A stretch of DNA of 64,000 nucleotides. Origin: an uncultured Actinomycetes bacterium (GTDB lineage Bacteria > Actinomycetota > Acidimicrobiia > Acidimicrobiales > RAAP-2). The DNA is taken from positions 1 to 64,000 of the forward strand of contig CAIQGE010000026.1 of the NCBI GenBank assembly GCA_903871335.1, read 5' to 3'. The position numbers were made by a program, and so were the translations under genes. This document shows positions 45,439-53,872 of this stretch, in pieces. Under the pieces are notes generated by a model, which saw only the letters and a list, made by a program, of their open reading frames with translations, did not search any database and had not been told where the DNA came from. Numbering within the stretch: the first letter of the stretch is position 1; every line of letters begins with the position of its first letter.

Positions 45439-46109
45439 GTACCAAGGGGCTGCACGCTCCCAGAACGCCTGATGGCACCACGGTGCCCCGTGTTGTTCGT
45501 TCGCGGCCACTGTCGTGGTGGTGGCTGTTGCTTCTGGTCTTTGCCCTGGTCGCCATCGCCCTCTTCGCGAACGGCACCGGGGGACCTCAGGCCTTGCCAC
45601 CGCCGGTCTCGGTCACGTCCAGTACGACACCGCTCGCCGATGTCGCCACCACGCATTTCCTCACTCGCTCGCAACCTCTGGTCGTGCGAATCCCCACGCT
45701 CGGCGTGCGAGCCCGCATCATCAATCTCGACCTCGCCCGAGACGGAACGGTGCAGGTGCCGAACAACATCGTCGACGTCGGGTGGTACGACCGGGGGCCG
45801 ACACCGGGCCAGGTCGGCAACGCGGTCCTCCTCGGGCACGTTGATTCCTTTCGTGGTCCGGGGGTGTTCTTTGCGCTGCGGACCTTGGTGGCGGGAGACC
45901 GGATCACGGTCACTCGTGCCGACGCGCACGTGGCGACATTTGTCGTGACGACCGTGCGGCAATATGCCAAAACGATGTTCCCCGACCAACTCGTCTACGG
46001 CAATCACGGTGTCAGTGCCCTGATCTTGGTGACGTGCGGTGGGGTCTTCAACCGTCGAACGGGGCACTACGAATCGAATGTGGTCGTGTCGTCGGTCCTG
46101 TCCTCCTGA
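45435..46109 (+). CDS. Class E/F-type sortase
   Basis: A 224-aa sortase. It has an N-terminal TM anchor (about residues 25-45) and a beta-barrel domain with His135 in LLGHVDSFRG and the nucleophile Cys in LVTCGGVFNRRTG near residue 200. The Arg two residues after the Cys block (NRR) is the usual third residue. Sortases cleave a sorting signal and attach the protein to peptidoglycan. It overlaps the DUF3494 adhesin by 4 nt and probably acts on it. ATG 45435 overlaps its stop. Confidence 0.85.
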   Translation: MSTKGLHAPRTPDGTTVPRVVRSRPLSWWWLLLLVFALVAIALFANGTGGPQALPPPVSVTSSTTPLADVATTHFLTRSQPLVVRIPTLGVRARIINLDLARDGTVQVPNNIVDVGWYDRGPTPGQVGNAVLLGHVDSFRGPGVFFALRTLVAGDRITVTRADAHVATFVVTTVRQYAKTMFPDQLVYGNHGVSALILVTCGGVFNRRTGHYESNVVVSSVLSS

Positions 46110-46122
46110 GCTTCCGCGGACG

Positions 46123-46150
46123 TCGTCCTCGCGTCTTTACGCGTGGACGA
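46123..46150. terminator. Bidirectional hairpin terminator
   Basis: CGTCC-T-CGCGT-CTTT-ACGCG-T-GGACG (46124-46149), with one T-T mismatch, lies between the sortase stop (46109) and the convergent gene whose stop it partly covers. No U-tract on either strand, so strength is uncertain. Confidence 0.6.
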
Positions 46151-47030
46151 GCGTTCCGCAGTGACCCGCGAGGACCGCTTCGGCCTGGTCGAGAGGACCA
46201 ATCATGGCGGGTCGACCCGTGGACTCGACGAATCGAGCCGCGGCCTCGATGGTGGACCGGGCGTGGGGGACGCTGTGGGCGAGACCTCGCAGGGTCTCAG
46301 GAACCACATCGCGGATACCGTCGCGCCCTGGTGGGGTGTTGAGAACGTAGTCGTCACCACCCAACAGCAAGAGGACGTCGGCCTCCACGGCGCTCGCGAG
46401 GTAGGACGCTGCCAGTTCTCGTCGCACGATGGCGTCAATGCCCCGCAGGTGACCGTTCTCGTCACGCAAGACCGGAATACCACCATTTCCCGCACAGATC
46501 ACCAGTGTGCCTATGTCCACCAAGTGTTTGATGCTCGGCAACTCGCAAATTCCGACGGGATCGAGAGCGGGGACGACCCGGCGAAGCGCCGCGCCGTCGG
46601 TGCGCACGTGCCAGCCACGATCCACTTCGAGACGATGCGCCGTTGAGGCCGCGAGCGCCGGACCGACAAAGACGTCCGGCTCATGAAAGGCGGGGTCGGA
46701 GGCGGACACCTCGGTCTGGGTCAACAGACTCACCACGTGTGTCTCGGGCAAGCTCACGGCGAACGCCTGGGCTAAGTAGTACCCCATCACCCCTTGGGTT
46801 TGCGCACTGGCGAGATCCAAGGTGAAGGGGATTTCGCTGTCGTAGGCGAAGGGGGAGGGATCGGGAGGATTCATGGCCACGTGACCATGGGTGATGAGGA
46901 GATCGTGATGCTCGGCGATCGAAAACACGCTCGCGAGTGAGTGGCGAACTCGTTCACACGGCGCGATACCGCGATAGGCATCCGCGAGAGGCAGAAGCGC
47001 GTCACCGGCGATGGCGAGGGTTACTAACAC
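46137..47030 (-). CDS. Degenerate carbamate-kinase homologue (second copy)
   Basis: A 297-aa amino-acid-kinase-fold protein aligning end to end with carbamate kinase (tail CGTLVHA matches the GTxV end). Key motifs are altered: GGNA is AGDA near residue 8, HGNGPQVG is HGHVAMNPP, VIDKD has become IVRRE (Lys lost), and the GSMGPKV region is HSVPHARS. It still has CAGNGGIPV and AMIGPLDQAEAVLAG. It could be a sensor/regulatory pseudokinase. I chose GTG 47030 because it starts at the fold and overlaps a short upstream ORF; the longer frame has no start support. Confidence 0.78.
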   Translation of the reverse strand: MLVTLAIAGDALLPLADAYRGIAPCERVRHSLASVFSIAEHHDLLITHGHVAMNPPDPSPFAYDSEIPFTLDLASAQTQGVMGYYLAQAFAVSLPETHVVSLLTQTEVSASDPAFHEPDVFVGPALAASTAHRLEVDRGWHVRTDGAALRRVVPALDPVGICELPSIKHLVDIGTLVICAGNGGIPVLRDENGHLRGIDAIVRRELAASYLASAVEADVLLLLGGDDYVLNTPPGRDGIRDVVPETLRGLAHSVPHARSTIEAAARFVESTGRPAMIGPLDQAEAVLAGHCGTLVHA

Positions 47031-47071
47031 GACCGACCATTCGCGGTGGTAGCAAGTGGGAGACGGGACAT
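47024..47071 (-). CDS. Possible 15-aa leader ORF upstream of the carbamate-kinase-like gene
   Basis: ATG 47071 to TAG (last base 47024), 15 residues (MSRLPLATTANGRSC), with GAGGAG 4 nt upstream. Its stop overlaps the GTG 47030 of the kinase-like gene, which otherwise has no ribosome-binding site. This would make the downstream start depend on translation of the leader. Conservation has not been checked. Confidence 0.4.
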   Translation of the reverse strand: MSRLPLATTANGRSC

Positions 47072-47257
47072 GGCACTCCTCGAGGGAATTCACGTCGCCG
47101 GGGTCTGGGGCAACAATATTGATCGGACACGTACGTGCCGAGGGGGGTGGTTTGCCCCTGTGCTCGCACTGTAGTCCCACCACGGCGCGCCGCACTCCTT
47201 GACGAAGGGGATGAAGTCCTGTTTGCTCGGGGCCCTACGACCGTTACGATGCGTGAA

Positions 47258-47361
47258 GGAGGGAATTGCTCCCTCCGCTTGAGACGCCAGGTTCGGGTCG
47301 GACGATCTAGACGATTGTCGCCCGTGCGGGCTCGACGCCTCCCGTGTCCTGGAGGGTCCCT
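47258..47361 (+). promoter_or_regulatory. Structured leader RNA, copy 2 of 3
   Basis: Hairpin GGAGGGA-ATTGC-TCCCTCC (47258-47276), 4 nt, the conserved core from GAGACGCCAG at 47281 with GACGATC/GATTGTC stem and the GCCC-GTGC-GGGC hairpin, a second GACGCC, then CCTCC (47338-47342) pairing with the GGAGG at 47351-47355. That GGAGG is the ribosome-binding site of ATG 47362. Only the tetraloop third base, a short linker and the 3' tail differ from copies 1 and 3. It would control the 61-aa peptide and the glycan operon behind it. Confidence 0.75.
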
Positions 47362-47547
47362 ATGTTTCCGTCTCGTTCGTCGTCGCCAATGATCACCGCC
47401 TCACCCACGTCCGCTCCCGCATCGTGGCGACGCTCACTACAGCGAACGCCGTCGGCCCTGTGGTCCGCGGTCATTGCGATGACGACCATCGCCATCGTGC
47501 TCGATTCGCGCTTCGTGGCGCGCACGGTGTCTCGACGTGGCGCATGA
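47362..47547 (+). CDS. Small membrane peptide at the head of the glycan operon
   Basis: A 61-aa protein: Ser/Pro-rich start, basic segment (SWRRSLQRTPS), then one TM-like helix (ALWSAVIAMTTIAIVLD) and a basic tail. The start is fixed by the RNA-covered GGAGG. Its TGA overlaps the ATG of the glycosyltransferase (ATGA at 47544), so its translation probably drives the following gene. No homologue recognised; it may be a regulatory leader peptide. Confidence 0.65.
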   Translation: MFPSRSSSPMITASPTSAPASWRRSLQRTPSALWSAVIAMTTIAIVLDSRFVARTVSRRGA

Positions 47548-48689
47548 ACGCGTCCCCCTACGTCGTGATCGTGAGCAGCGCACCCCCGACCCCGTGTGGT
47601 CTCGCCACGTTCACCGCGGCCCTGCGACGAGCTCTCGTGCGACAAGGCGCGCGCGTGGGCATCGTTCGCGTCCAAAGTGTCAGTGATTCCCCGGTCGACC
47701 CAAGCGACGACATCGACGTCATTGGAACCTTCACCGAAGCCTCCGCGCCCACCATTGAGCGTTTGCGGGTCCTCCTCGATCAAGCGGACCTCGTTCTCGT
47801 GCAGCACGAATACGGCCTCTACGGTGGTCGCGACGGTGATGAAATTCTCGAATTGCTGCGTGTCGTTCGCGCGCCGGTGATTGCGATCTTGCACACCATC
47901 CTGCCGCGACCGACGGCCCACCAGGCGACGATCCTCAACGAGGTCATGCAGTGTGCGGACCGGGTGGTCGTGATGACCCAGGCCGCTCGTGCCACGATCG
48001 CCGAAATCTTCGACGCCGGCACGACGCCGGTTGACGTCATTCCTCACGGCGGCCAGGTTGTCCCGCGCCGGCCGCTTATGCGCCGCTCGGTGCGTCCGAT
48101 GTTGTTGACCTGGGGGCTCCTCGGACCCGGGAAGGGGATTGAGTGGGTGATTGACGCACTCGCGGACCTTCGTGATCTGCAGCCGACGCCGCTCTACGTG
48201 GTGGCCGGACGTACGCACCCCAAAGTCCTGGAACACGAAGGCGAGGCCTACCGTCGCAGTCTCGAACGACGCGTCGTGCAACGAGGCGTTGGTGAGATGG
48301 TCGTCTTCGACGACACCTATCGCTCCCTATCGTCGCTGCACGACTTGATTGACCAAGCTGACGTGGTGGTGCTGCCCTACGACTCCACGGATCAGGCGAC
48401 GTCCGGTGTGCTCGTTGACGCCGTGGCCGCGGGGAAGCCCGTGGTCGCGACGGCCTTCCCGCACGCCGTGGAACTACTGATTCCCGACGCCGGCGTGGTC
48501 GTGCGTCACCGCAGTCCGCGCGCACTCAGCGACGCTCTGCGCCGCACACTGGAAGAGCCGGGACTGCTCGAGGCGTTAGGAGATGGCGCTCGACGTCGGG
48601 CTCCCGCCCTGAGTTGGGACAGTGTGGCTGCGGCGTACCTCGCCCTGGCGAGTGACGTTACCTGTGAGCAGAACGCGGTGGTCGCGTGA
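47544..48689 (+). CDS. Glycosyltransferase, GT4-type (GT-B fold)
   Basis: A 381-aa enzyme. The N-terminal Rossmann part has VSSAPPTPCGLATFT and QHEYGLYGGRDGD; the C-terminal part has LLGPGKGIEWVIDAL and PYDSTDQATSGVLVDAVAAG (the E/Gx7 type region, here Asp). It transfers sugar from a nucleotide donor, retaining configuration. With the following toroid and GH130 proteins it forms a glycan-building or recycling unit. Substrate unknown. It overlaps the next gene by 4 nt. Confidence 0.85.
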   Translation: MNASPYVVIVSSAPPTPCGLATFTAALRRALVRQGARVGIVRVQSVSDSPVDPSDDIDVIGTFTEASAPTIERLRVLLDQADLVLVQHEYGLYGGRDGDEILELLRVVRAPVIAILHTILPRPTAHQATILNEVMQCADRVVVMTQAARATIAEIFDAGTTPVDVIPHGGQVVPRRPLMRRSVRPMLLTWGLLGPGKGIEWVIDALADLRDLQPTPLYVVAGRTHPKVLEHEGEAYRRSLERRVVQRGVGEMVVFDDTYRSLSSLHDLIDQADVVVLPYDSTDQATSGVLVDAVAAGKPVVATAFPHAVELLIPDAGVVVRHRSPRALSDALRRTLEEPGLLEALGDGARRRAPALSWDSVAAAYLALASDVTCEQNAVVA

Positions 48690-49699
48690 GCACCGTCCGC
48701 CCCGGCCCGTCGCACTTGATCAACCTGTCGACGGCGCTCGGCACCTTCGAGCACGCGCGATACGCCACGCCCCGAGAAGAACACGGCTACTGCGTTGATG
48801 ACGTCGCCCGCGTCGCGGTGTTTATCGCGCGTGAACCCGAGTCGGAACCGTTATGGGAACTCGCTCGACGTTCCCTGCGTTTTCTCGCCCGTTCACTCAA
48901 TGAGGGCGGTTGGTGTCGGAATCGCTGTAGCGCACAAGGAGTGTGGCACGGTCCCTTCACGAACGACGACTGCTGGGGTCGATTGTTGTGGGCGGCGGGA
49001 ACTACGGTCGCTCGCAGTTCGGACGATGAGAGCGTCGCGTTGGCCCGCGACATTTTCGCCACCGCTGTTGGTGTGCGTTCACCATGGCCCCGCGCCATGG
49101 CTTTCGGTGCCCTCGGGGCCACCGACGTGTTGGCGATCGATCCCAAGAACGCCGGCGCTCGCGCCTTTGTCACGGCCGCCGGTGAATGTTTGGACCGACC
49201 GGTGCAGTCCGTGGAGTGGTTTTGGCCGGAGTCGCGACTCACGTACGCGAACGCGGTGCTACCGGAGGCGTTGTTGGCCGTGGGTGAAGCACTCGGGAAC
49301 GGGGCGCGCAGCGAACGAGCTCTGGCGCAGTTGCGATGGCTTCTGTCGCACGAGATGATCGACGGCATTGTGGTGCCCACGCCGGTGGGCGGGCTCGGAC
49401 CGGACGATCATCACCCCCGCTTCGACCAACAACCCATTGAAGTCGCCGCGCTCGCTGACGCGTGCGCTCGGGCCTACGAGGTCACGCGCGACGACGTCTT
49501 TGCCGATGGACTCACGGCGGCCATTGCCTGGTTTCACGGGGCTAATAGTTTGTCGGTTCCCATGTTTGACGCCGTCACCGGGGGTGGGTACGACGGACTG
49601 ACCGTGAGTGGACCGAATCAGAATCAAGGTGCAGAGTCCACGCTCGCGATGCTGATGACTATGCAATACGCCAGCGTCGTGGTGGGGGTGTCGCGGTGA
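48686..49699 (+). CDS. (alpha/alpha) toroid-type protein linked to glycosyltransferase
   Basis: A 337-aa protein with helical repeats (EEHGYCVDDVARVAV, NRCSAQGVWHGPF, DDCWGRLLWAAGT, RFDQQPIEVAALADACARAY). The pattern matches six-helical-hairpin glycosidase/glycosyltransferase-associated proteins that often sit between a GT4 and a GH130. The catalytic role is unknown. GTG 48686 overlaps the GT stop, and its own stop overlaps the next gene (GTGA). Confidence 0.74.
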   Translation: MSTVRPGPSHLINLSTALGTFEHARYATPREEHGYCVDDVARVAVFIAREPESEPLWELARRSLRFLARSLNEGGWCRNRCSAQGVWHGPFTNDDCWGRLLWAAGTTVARSSDDESVALARDIFATAVGVRSPWPRAMAFGALGATDVLAIDPKNAGARAFVTAAGECLDRPVQSVEWFWPESRLTYANAVLPEALLAVGEALGNGARSERALAQLRWLLSHEMIDGIVVPTPVGGLGPDDHHPRFDQQPIEVAALADACARAYEVTRDDVFADGLTAAIAWFHGANSLSVPMFDAVTGGGYDGLTVSGPNQNQGAESTLAMLMTMQYASVVVGVSR

Positions 49700-51186
49700 A
49701 CGAAGTCCCCGTCGCGCATCGCTCGGCGTACCGCCAGTATCCCGACGTGGGTCGCGTCGTGGCGCGCTTGTTCATACCAGGTCAGGAACTCACCGGCGGA
49801 AGCGAGGCGCGCACCGCCAGCACCGTGGCTCGCGTGCTCGCGTTGGAGCACCCGATCGTGGTGGCGTCCCTCACCGATCTCTACGACCGGTTTCGACATC
49901 GTCACGAGGATATCGAGGGTCTCTTTGATCGTCACGCGCAGCGCGTCATTGATTACGTCGACGGTTCTCCCCTGACCGCAGAGCACCGTCAGTTGTTGGG
50001 TGCGGTCTTCACCCACGAATTCGCCCTCGAGGGAGCGGCGGTGTGCAACCCGAGTCTCGTCGCTCACCCGGATCAAACGGCGCTGCCGTCGGGCACCCTG
50101 CGGGTGGTGATGTCCTACCGAGCCATTGGCGAAGGCCACATCTCGTCGCTGTGTTTTCGAAGTGGCGTCATTGATGAACACGGCAGCTTCACCATCGATG
50201 CGCCCGTGGCGTTTCCCGTCATCGCCACGACGCGCGCGGGTGTCATTGATCGCGAGATCGTGCATTGTTTGCTCCGTGACCGGGGTTGTGACGGACCCAC
50301 GGCCGCCTCGGTTCTCGACCGCCTACCGGAACAATTCACGGGGGACGAATTAGAAGCCGCCCTCGTCCACGGCGCAGAACAGAGCGACACGCGGGTCAAC
50401 GTGGCCGAGACGGCCGCATTGCTACGCACGATTGCCCCTTTGTTCTACCAGGCGGACTTCGCTCCCGACGTCGATCTGTCGCGTCGGGTGTTGTGGCCCG
50501 CGACCATTGCCGAGGCTCGCGGTATGGAGGACGCTCGCTTCGTCCAGATCACGGTCAACGGCAGCCCGCTCTACCGGGCCTCCTATACGGCCTTTGACGG
50601 GGCGGCCGTGAGCCAGCAGGTGCTAACGACGTCTGACTTTGTTCACTTCACCTCCGCTCCGCTCACCGGTCTTGGCGCACAGAACAAGGGAATGGCCTTC
50701 TTTCCCCGACCGGTCGGAGGACGCTTTCGCGCGCTCTCACGGCACGATCGCGAGTCGAACGTGCTCGTAAGTTCGGACTCCGAGCATTGCTGGGACGAAA
50801 CGGCTCTCCTACAGATCCCCGAGAGTGAGTGGGAACTCATCCAGTTGGGAAATTGCGGTTCGCCGCTCGAAGTCCCGGGCGGGTGGCTCGTTCTCACGCA
50901 CGGTGTGGGTCCGATGCGTACCTACAGCCTCGGGGCAATTCTCTTGGATCTCGAGGATCCCTCCCGCGTGCGGGCGTATCTTCCGGGCCCGCTCATGGTC
51001 GCGACGCCGAGAGAACAAGACGGGTACGTGCCGAACGTCCTCTACTCCTGTGGCTCGCTGATTCACGCCGGGATTCTCCACGTCGTTTTCGGTATTGCGG
51101 ATCAATCCATTGGTCACGCGATCGTGAACGTCGACGAATTGCTCGCGGCGTTGGTCGAAACCGATGACGAGTACTCGCACTTCTAG
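49696..51186 (+). CDS. GH130-type glycoside phosphorylase/hydrolase
   Basis: A 496-aa protein with a five-bladed-propeller GH130 pattern: NPSLVAHP, GMEDARFVQI, RASYTAFDG, GNCGSPLEVPGGWL, THGVGPMRTYSLGAIL, YVPNVLYSCG. GH130 enzymes phosphorolyse or hydrolyse beta-mannosides. The Asp of the GxEDARF motif is the usual catalytic residue. It is likely to act on the product of the adjacent GT4. The N-terminal 100 residues are extra to the catalytic domain. Confidence 0.85.
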   Translation: MNEVPVAHRSAYRQYPDVGRVVARLFIPGQELTGGSEARTASTVARVLALEHPIVVASLTDLYDRFRHRHEDIEGLFDRHAQRVIDYVDGSPLTAEHRQLLGAVFTHEFALEGAAVCNPSLVAHPDQTALPSGTLRVVMSYRAIGEGHISSLCFRSGVIDEHGSFTIDAPVAFPVIATTRAGVIDREIVHCLLRDRGCDGPTAASVLDRLPEQFTGDELEAALVHGAEQSDTRVNVAETAALLRTIAPLFYQADFAPDVDLSRRVLWPATIAEARGMEDARFVQITVNGSPLYRASYTAFDGAAVSQQVLTTSDFVHFTSAPLTGLGAQNKGMAFFPRPVGGRFRALSRHDRESNVLVSSDSEHCWDETALLQIPESEWELIQLGNCGSPLEVPGGWLVLTHGVGPMRTYSLGAILLDLEDPSRVRAYLPGPLMVATPREQDGYVPNVLYSCGSLIHAGILHVVFGIADQSIGHAIVNVDELLAALVETDDEYSHF

Positions 51187-51345
51187 AGTCATCCCTCCGT
51201 GTCGAGGTCGCACCTTCGATGTTCTCGGACGCGAGCGTCGCGAGGGGTGTAGGTTGGCTACGTCGCACCATGGTGGTGCAGATGAAGACCGACAAGGTCT
51301 TTCGTCGCTCTGGAACGCCGGTGACATCCATTTAAAGGAGTCGTC

Positions 51346-52032
51346 GTGTTGTCTTTTACCAAGAGCCCACTCGTGATGTTGGTCTCGCCCATTGGCCAAA
51401 GTGAGCCGTGGGAACTAACACCCTTTGGCGGCAAAGTGCGCTGCACGCCGTCGCTGCGACGAGAACCCGAAGCCCGGTTCGACGATGATCGCCCCGTTCT
51501 TTTGCTGAGCGACTGGGGCTATCTCGACGGCATTCCCGTGAGCGGTGCGATCGATGCCGTTCAACCCGCCCTGGCCTCACGCGAGACACGCGGTCCACCG
51601 CGATCGGATGTGGTGTTGCTGCTGCCCATGTCGGTCATGCCCCTGTTGGCCACACTGCGCGCTCGGGCAACTTCCGGGGATGCCGGTGGCGATGATCCCT
51701 TACGTTACGAGGACTGGTGCGCCGTGTGGCCGCACTACGTCGGTACCGATGGCGGCGCGATGTCGTTTCTGCAGAGTGCCAATTCGCGACACGCGTGCGG
51801 TGGGAGTTTTCTACCGGTCGCCGGTTCACGTCGCTACGTCTACGGCAGTTTGCCCGGCGACGTCAGTCCGCTGCCGCTCGTGTACCCGTCGCCCCCGTTC
51901 GTCGACGCCGCACTGCGAGTACCAGAGGCCGTTCGACTCGACAACATCACGGTCGCGGGACGACAGTTGGGTGATGGTGCGCGAGACGAGTCCTGGCCGC
52001 CGGTGTGGCTACCAACGGTGTTCGCCGACTAG
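51346..52032 (+). CDS. Hypothetical protein of unknown family
   Basis: A 228-aa protein. AAAGGAG precedes GTG 51346 by 6 nt, so expression looks real. Parts are Pro/Arg-rich (SRETRGPPRSD), with a short LLLPMSVMPLLATL and several aromatic loops. No motif is recognised. Upstream is a short hairpin GCACCA-TGG-TGGTGC (51265-51279). It may belong to the downstream end of the glycan operon but starts 160 bp later. Confidence 0.68.
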   Translation: MLSFTKSPLVMLVSPIGQSEPWELTPFGGKVRCTPSLRREPEARFDDDRPVLLLSDWGYLDGIPVSGAIDAVQPALASRETRGPPRSDVVLLLPMSVMPLLATLRARATSGDAGGDDPLRYEDWCAVWPHYVGTDGGAMSFLQSANSRHACGGSFLPVAGSRRYVYGSLPGDVSPLPLVYPSPPFVDAALRVPEAVRLDNITVAGRQLGDGARDESWPPVWLPTVFAD

Positions 52033-52784
52033 CGCTTCGTCTCGACGCGTGAGGAATGGGGCCGTGGCGCGTCGAGCTCTTCGGGAGAGAGTTCACCCGT
52101 CACGAGGGATCGAGCAACGTCGGTTAAGCGGAGGTTGTGGTTGCGAGAGTGTGCACGAAGGCGGTCGAACGCCTCGTCCATGTTGCAGTTCGTGGCTTGT
52201 CCGACAATGCCTTTGGCTTGTTCGATAATGATGCGACTGTTGAGCGCATTACTCAATTGATCATTCAACATCCGCGCGTCCAGGGCCGTTTGGTGTTGCA
52301 ATAATGCAATGGTTGCCACGTCCGCCAAGCCCTGCGCGAGAATGACGTCCTCGTCACTGAGGACTCCTTCTTCGGTGCGGAACAAATTGAGAGCCCCAAC
52401 GGTTCGCCCTCGCAGTCGCAGCGGCATACAGTGCACCGAGTGGAAGCCAAAAGCGAGGGCCTGAGGGGTGAACAAGGGCCAGCGATCGTCGTTGGCGTGC
52501 AGGGCGTGATTGATAATGGCCTTCCCGTCGCGGAAGCAGTCCACGCACGGTCCCTCGTTGGCCTGGAGTTGAAAAAGCTCCAGAATGCGCATGGACTCAA
52601 TCGACGACGCGACGTATTGCAACTCGCCGCCGGGCGAGGCGAGCATGACGCCAGCGGCGTCGACGTCAAAGGTTTCCACACACCGGGCAGATAACGTCGT
52701 GAGCAAATCGATGATGTCGAAGTTGTCAACGAGGTTGTCCGCCAGTTCGACCAACGTTGCGATGACGCGTGACTCCCTGGGCAT
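52029..52784 (-). CDS. GAF-ANTAR antitermination regulator
   Basis: A 251-aa protein. The GAF domain (about 10-160) contains VDAAGVMLASPGGELQYVAS and VHCMPLRLRGRTVGALNLFR. A C-terminal ANTAR domain (about 180-235) contains RIIIEQAKGIVGQATNCNMDE and HNLRLTDVARSLV. ANTAR domains bind two-hairpin RNAs and prevent termination. GAF may sense a ligand. ATG 52784 is chosen over TTG 52787. It is convergent with the previous gene (4-nt overlap) and 66 bp from the second GAF-ANTAR gene. Confidence 0.88.
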   Translation of the reverse strand: MPRESRVIATLVELADNLVDNFDIIDLLTTLSARCVETFDVDAAGVMLASPGGELQYVASSIESMRILELFQLQANEGPCVDCFRDGKAIINHALHANDDRWPLFTPQALAFGFHSVHCMPLRLRGRTVGALNLFRTEEGVLSDEDVILAQGLADVATIALLQHQTALDARMLNDQLSNALNSRIIIEQAKGIVGQATNCNMDEAFDRLRAHSRNHNLRLTDVARSLVTGELSPEELDAPRPHSSRVETKR

Positions 52785-52850
52785 CAATCCACCAATCTGT
52801 TAGGGATGACGTGCGGCGGAGCGGGGTCTGGGCGAGCCGACATCACTATT

Positions 52851-53594
52851 TTACTGCACAGAACCATCATCCGACTTTCTCGTGATCCATTGCGCCCGTA
52901 ATGGATCGTAGGTGAGACGACGTTCGACAATCTGTCGAGCAATCGAAGCGGCCGTATTGCCCTGCGTGTAGGCGTGCGCTCGCACCAGCAGGAGGGCGTC
53001 GGTGATGGACAGGCCCGCCTGCACCGAAATCATGCCGGCGGCCTGGTGAACGACAAAATCGAACGTGGCGTTGTCTTCGAGTTCGTGGGCGATCTCCGCC
53101 GGCGCTGCCCCCGCTTGGGTGGCCAGAATGGTGCGGGACAACACCGAGGCCAGTAGGTGGCCGTCGGTCGACTGATCACCCGTGAGTTCGCCCGGCGTGT
53201 CGCGAGAGAACACGAGCGCCCCGAGGTGCACGACACCGAGTCGGAGCGGAAAACCAAAGAGGGCTCCCGCACCCGTCTCACTCGCGAGGGGCGCGTAGCT
53301 CGGCCACCGTCGCCACGAGTCGGCGACGAGCTCGGGTTCATTGATGACGTCACCGCTCGTGCGCACACTGTGACAGGGGCCTTCGCCCACGGTGGCCTCC
53401 AGTTCGAAGAGGGTTCGCACGCGGGGTGTGCTCGCGCACAAGAGGGTCGTCGTGGCGTCGGAGGCGAACAACCCAATACCCGCGCCGTCAAGATTCGTCA
53501 CGTGAGCGGCGACACCGCACCACGAGATCGACGCTTCATGCTCCTTGGCGTCACGAAGCGCGTGCAGGATCGTGATCAAGCGGTCAGACGGCAC
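52851..53594 (-). CDS. GAF-ANTAR regulator, second copy
   Basis: A 247-aa protein. GAF-type core (LDGAGIGLFASDATTTLL, EGPCHSV, GFPLRLGVVHLGALVF) then ANTAR-type helices (FDFVVHQAAGMISVQAGLS and YTQGNTAASIARQIVE). It has the same plan as its neighbour but is divergent in sequence. GTG 53594 fits the domain edge; a longer frame to TTG 53675 exists. It ends 66 bp before the first copy and sits 180 bp from leader RNA copy 3, which it might bind. Confidence 0.84.
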   Translation of the reverse strand: MPSDRLITILHALRDAKEHEASISWCGVAAHVTNLDGAGIGLFASDATTTLLCASTPRVRTLFELEATVGEGPCHSVRTSGDVINEPELVADSWRRWPSYAPLASETGAGALFGFPLRLGVVHLGALVFSRDTPGELTGDQSTDGHLLASVLSRTILATQAGAAPAEIAHELEDNATFDFVVHQAAGMISVQAGLSITDALLLVRAHAYTQGNTAASIARQIVERRLTYDPLRAQWITRKSDDGSVQ

Positions 53595-53772
53595 GTACGG
53601 ACGTCCGGACGGGTTCGCTGGCGATCGAAGAATGGTTGAGCACGAGAGGTCTCCATTGCATCTGGGGACGCTCAACGAGGACTTGGTTCAGCGTGGTACG
53701 ACGAAGGTCAGCCTAGTGATCTTTGAGAAAACAACGCGGATGGAAACGGGGGCGAGTGGGTATGTTGGAGAG

Positions 53773-53872
53773 GTGAGGAAATTCCCCTCACGTTGAGACG
53801 CCAGGTTCGGGTCGGACGATCTAGACGATTGTCGCCCGTACGGGCTCGACGCCTCCTTTTTGTGGAGGTTTC
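53773..53872 (+). promoter_or_regulatory. Structured leader RNA, copy 3 of 3
   Basis: Hairpin GTGAGG-AAATTCC-CCTCAC (53773-53791), the conserved core from GAGACGCC at 53795, with GACGATC/GATTGTC stem and GCCC-GTAC-GGGC hairpin, then CCTCC (53852-53856) pairing with GGAGG (53864-53868), the ribosome-binding site of ATG 53873. It is the third copy of the same element, lying downstream of two divergent GAF-ANTAR genes. Confidence 0.75.

Noticed and set aside
53795-53860. Classical ANTAR two-hexaloop target in the leader RNA
   Set aside because: Loops are 5 and 4 nt and lack the A1/G4 pattern; adjacency to ANTAR genes alone is not enough.
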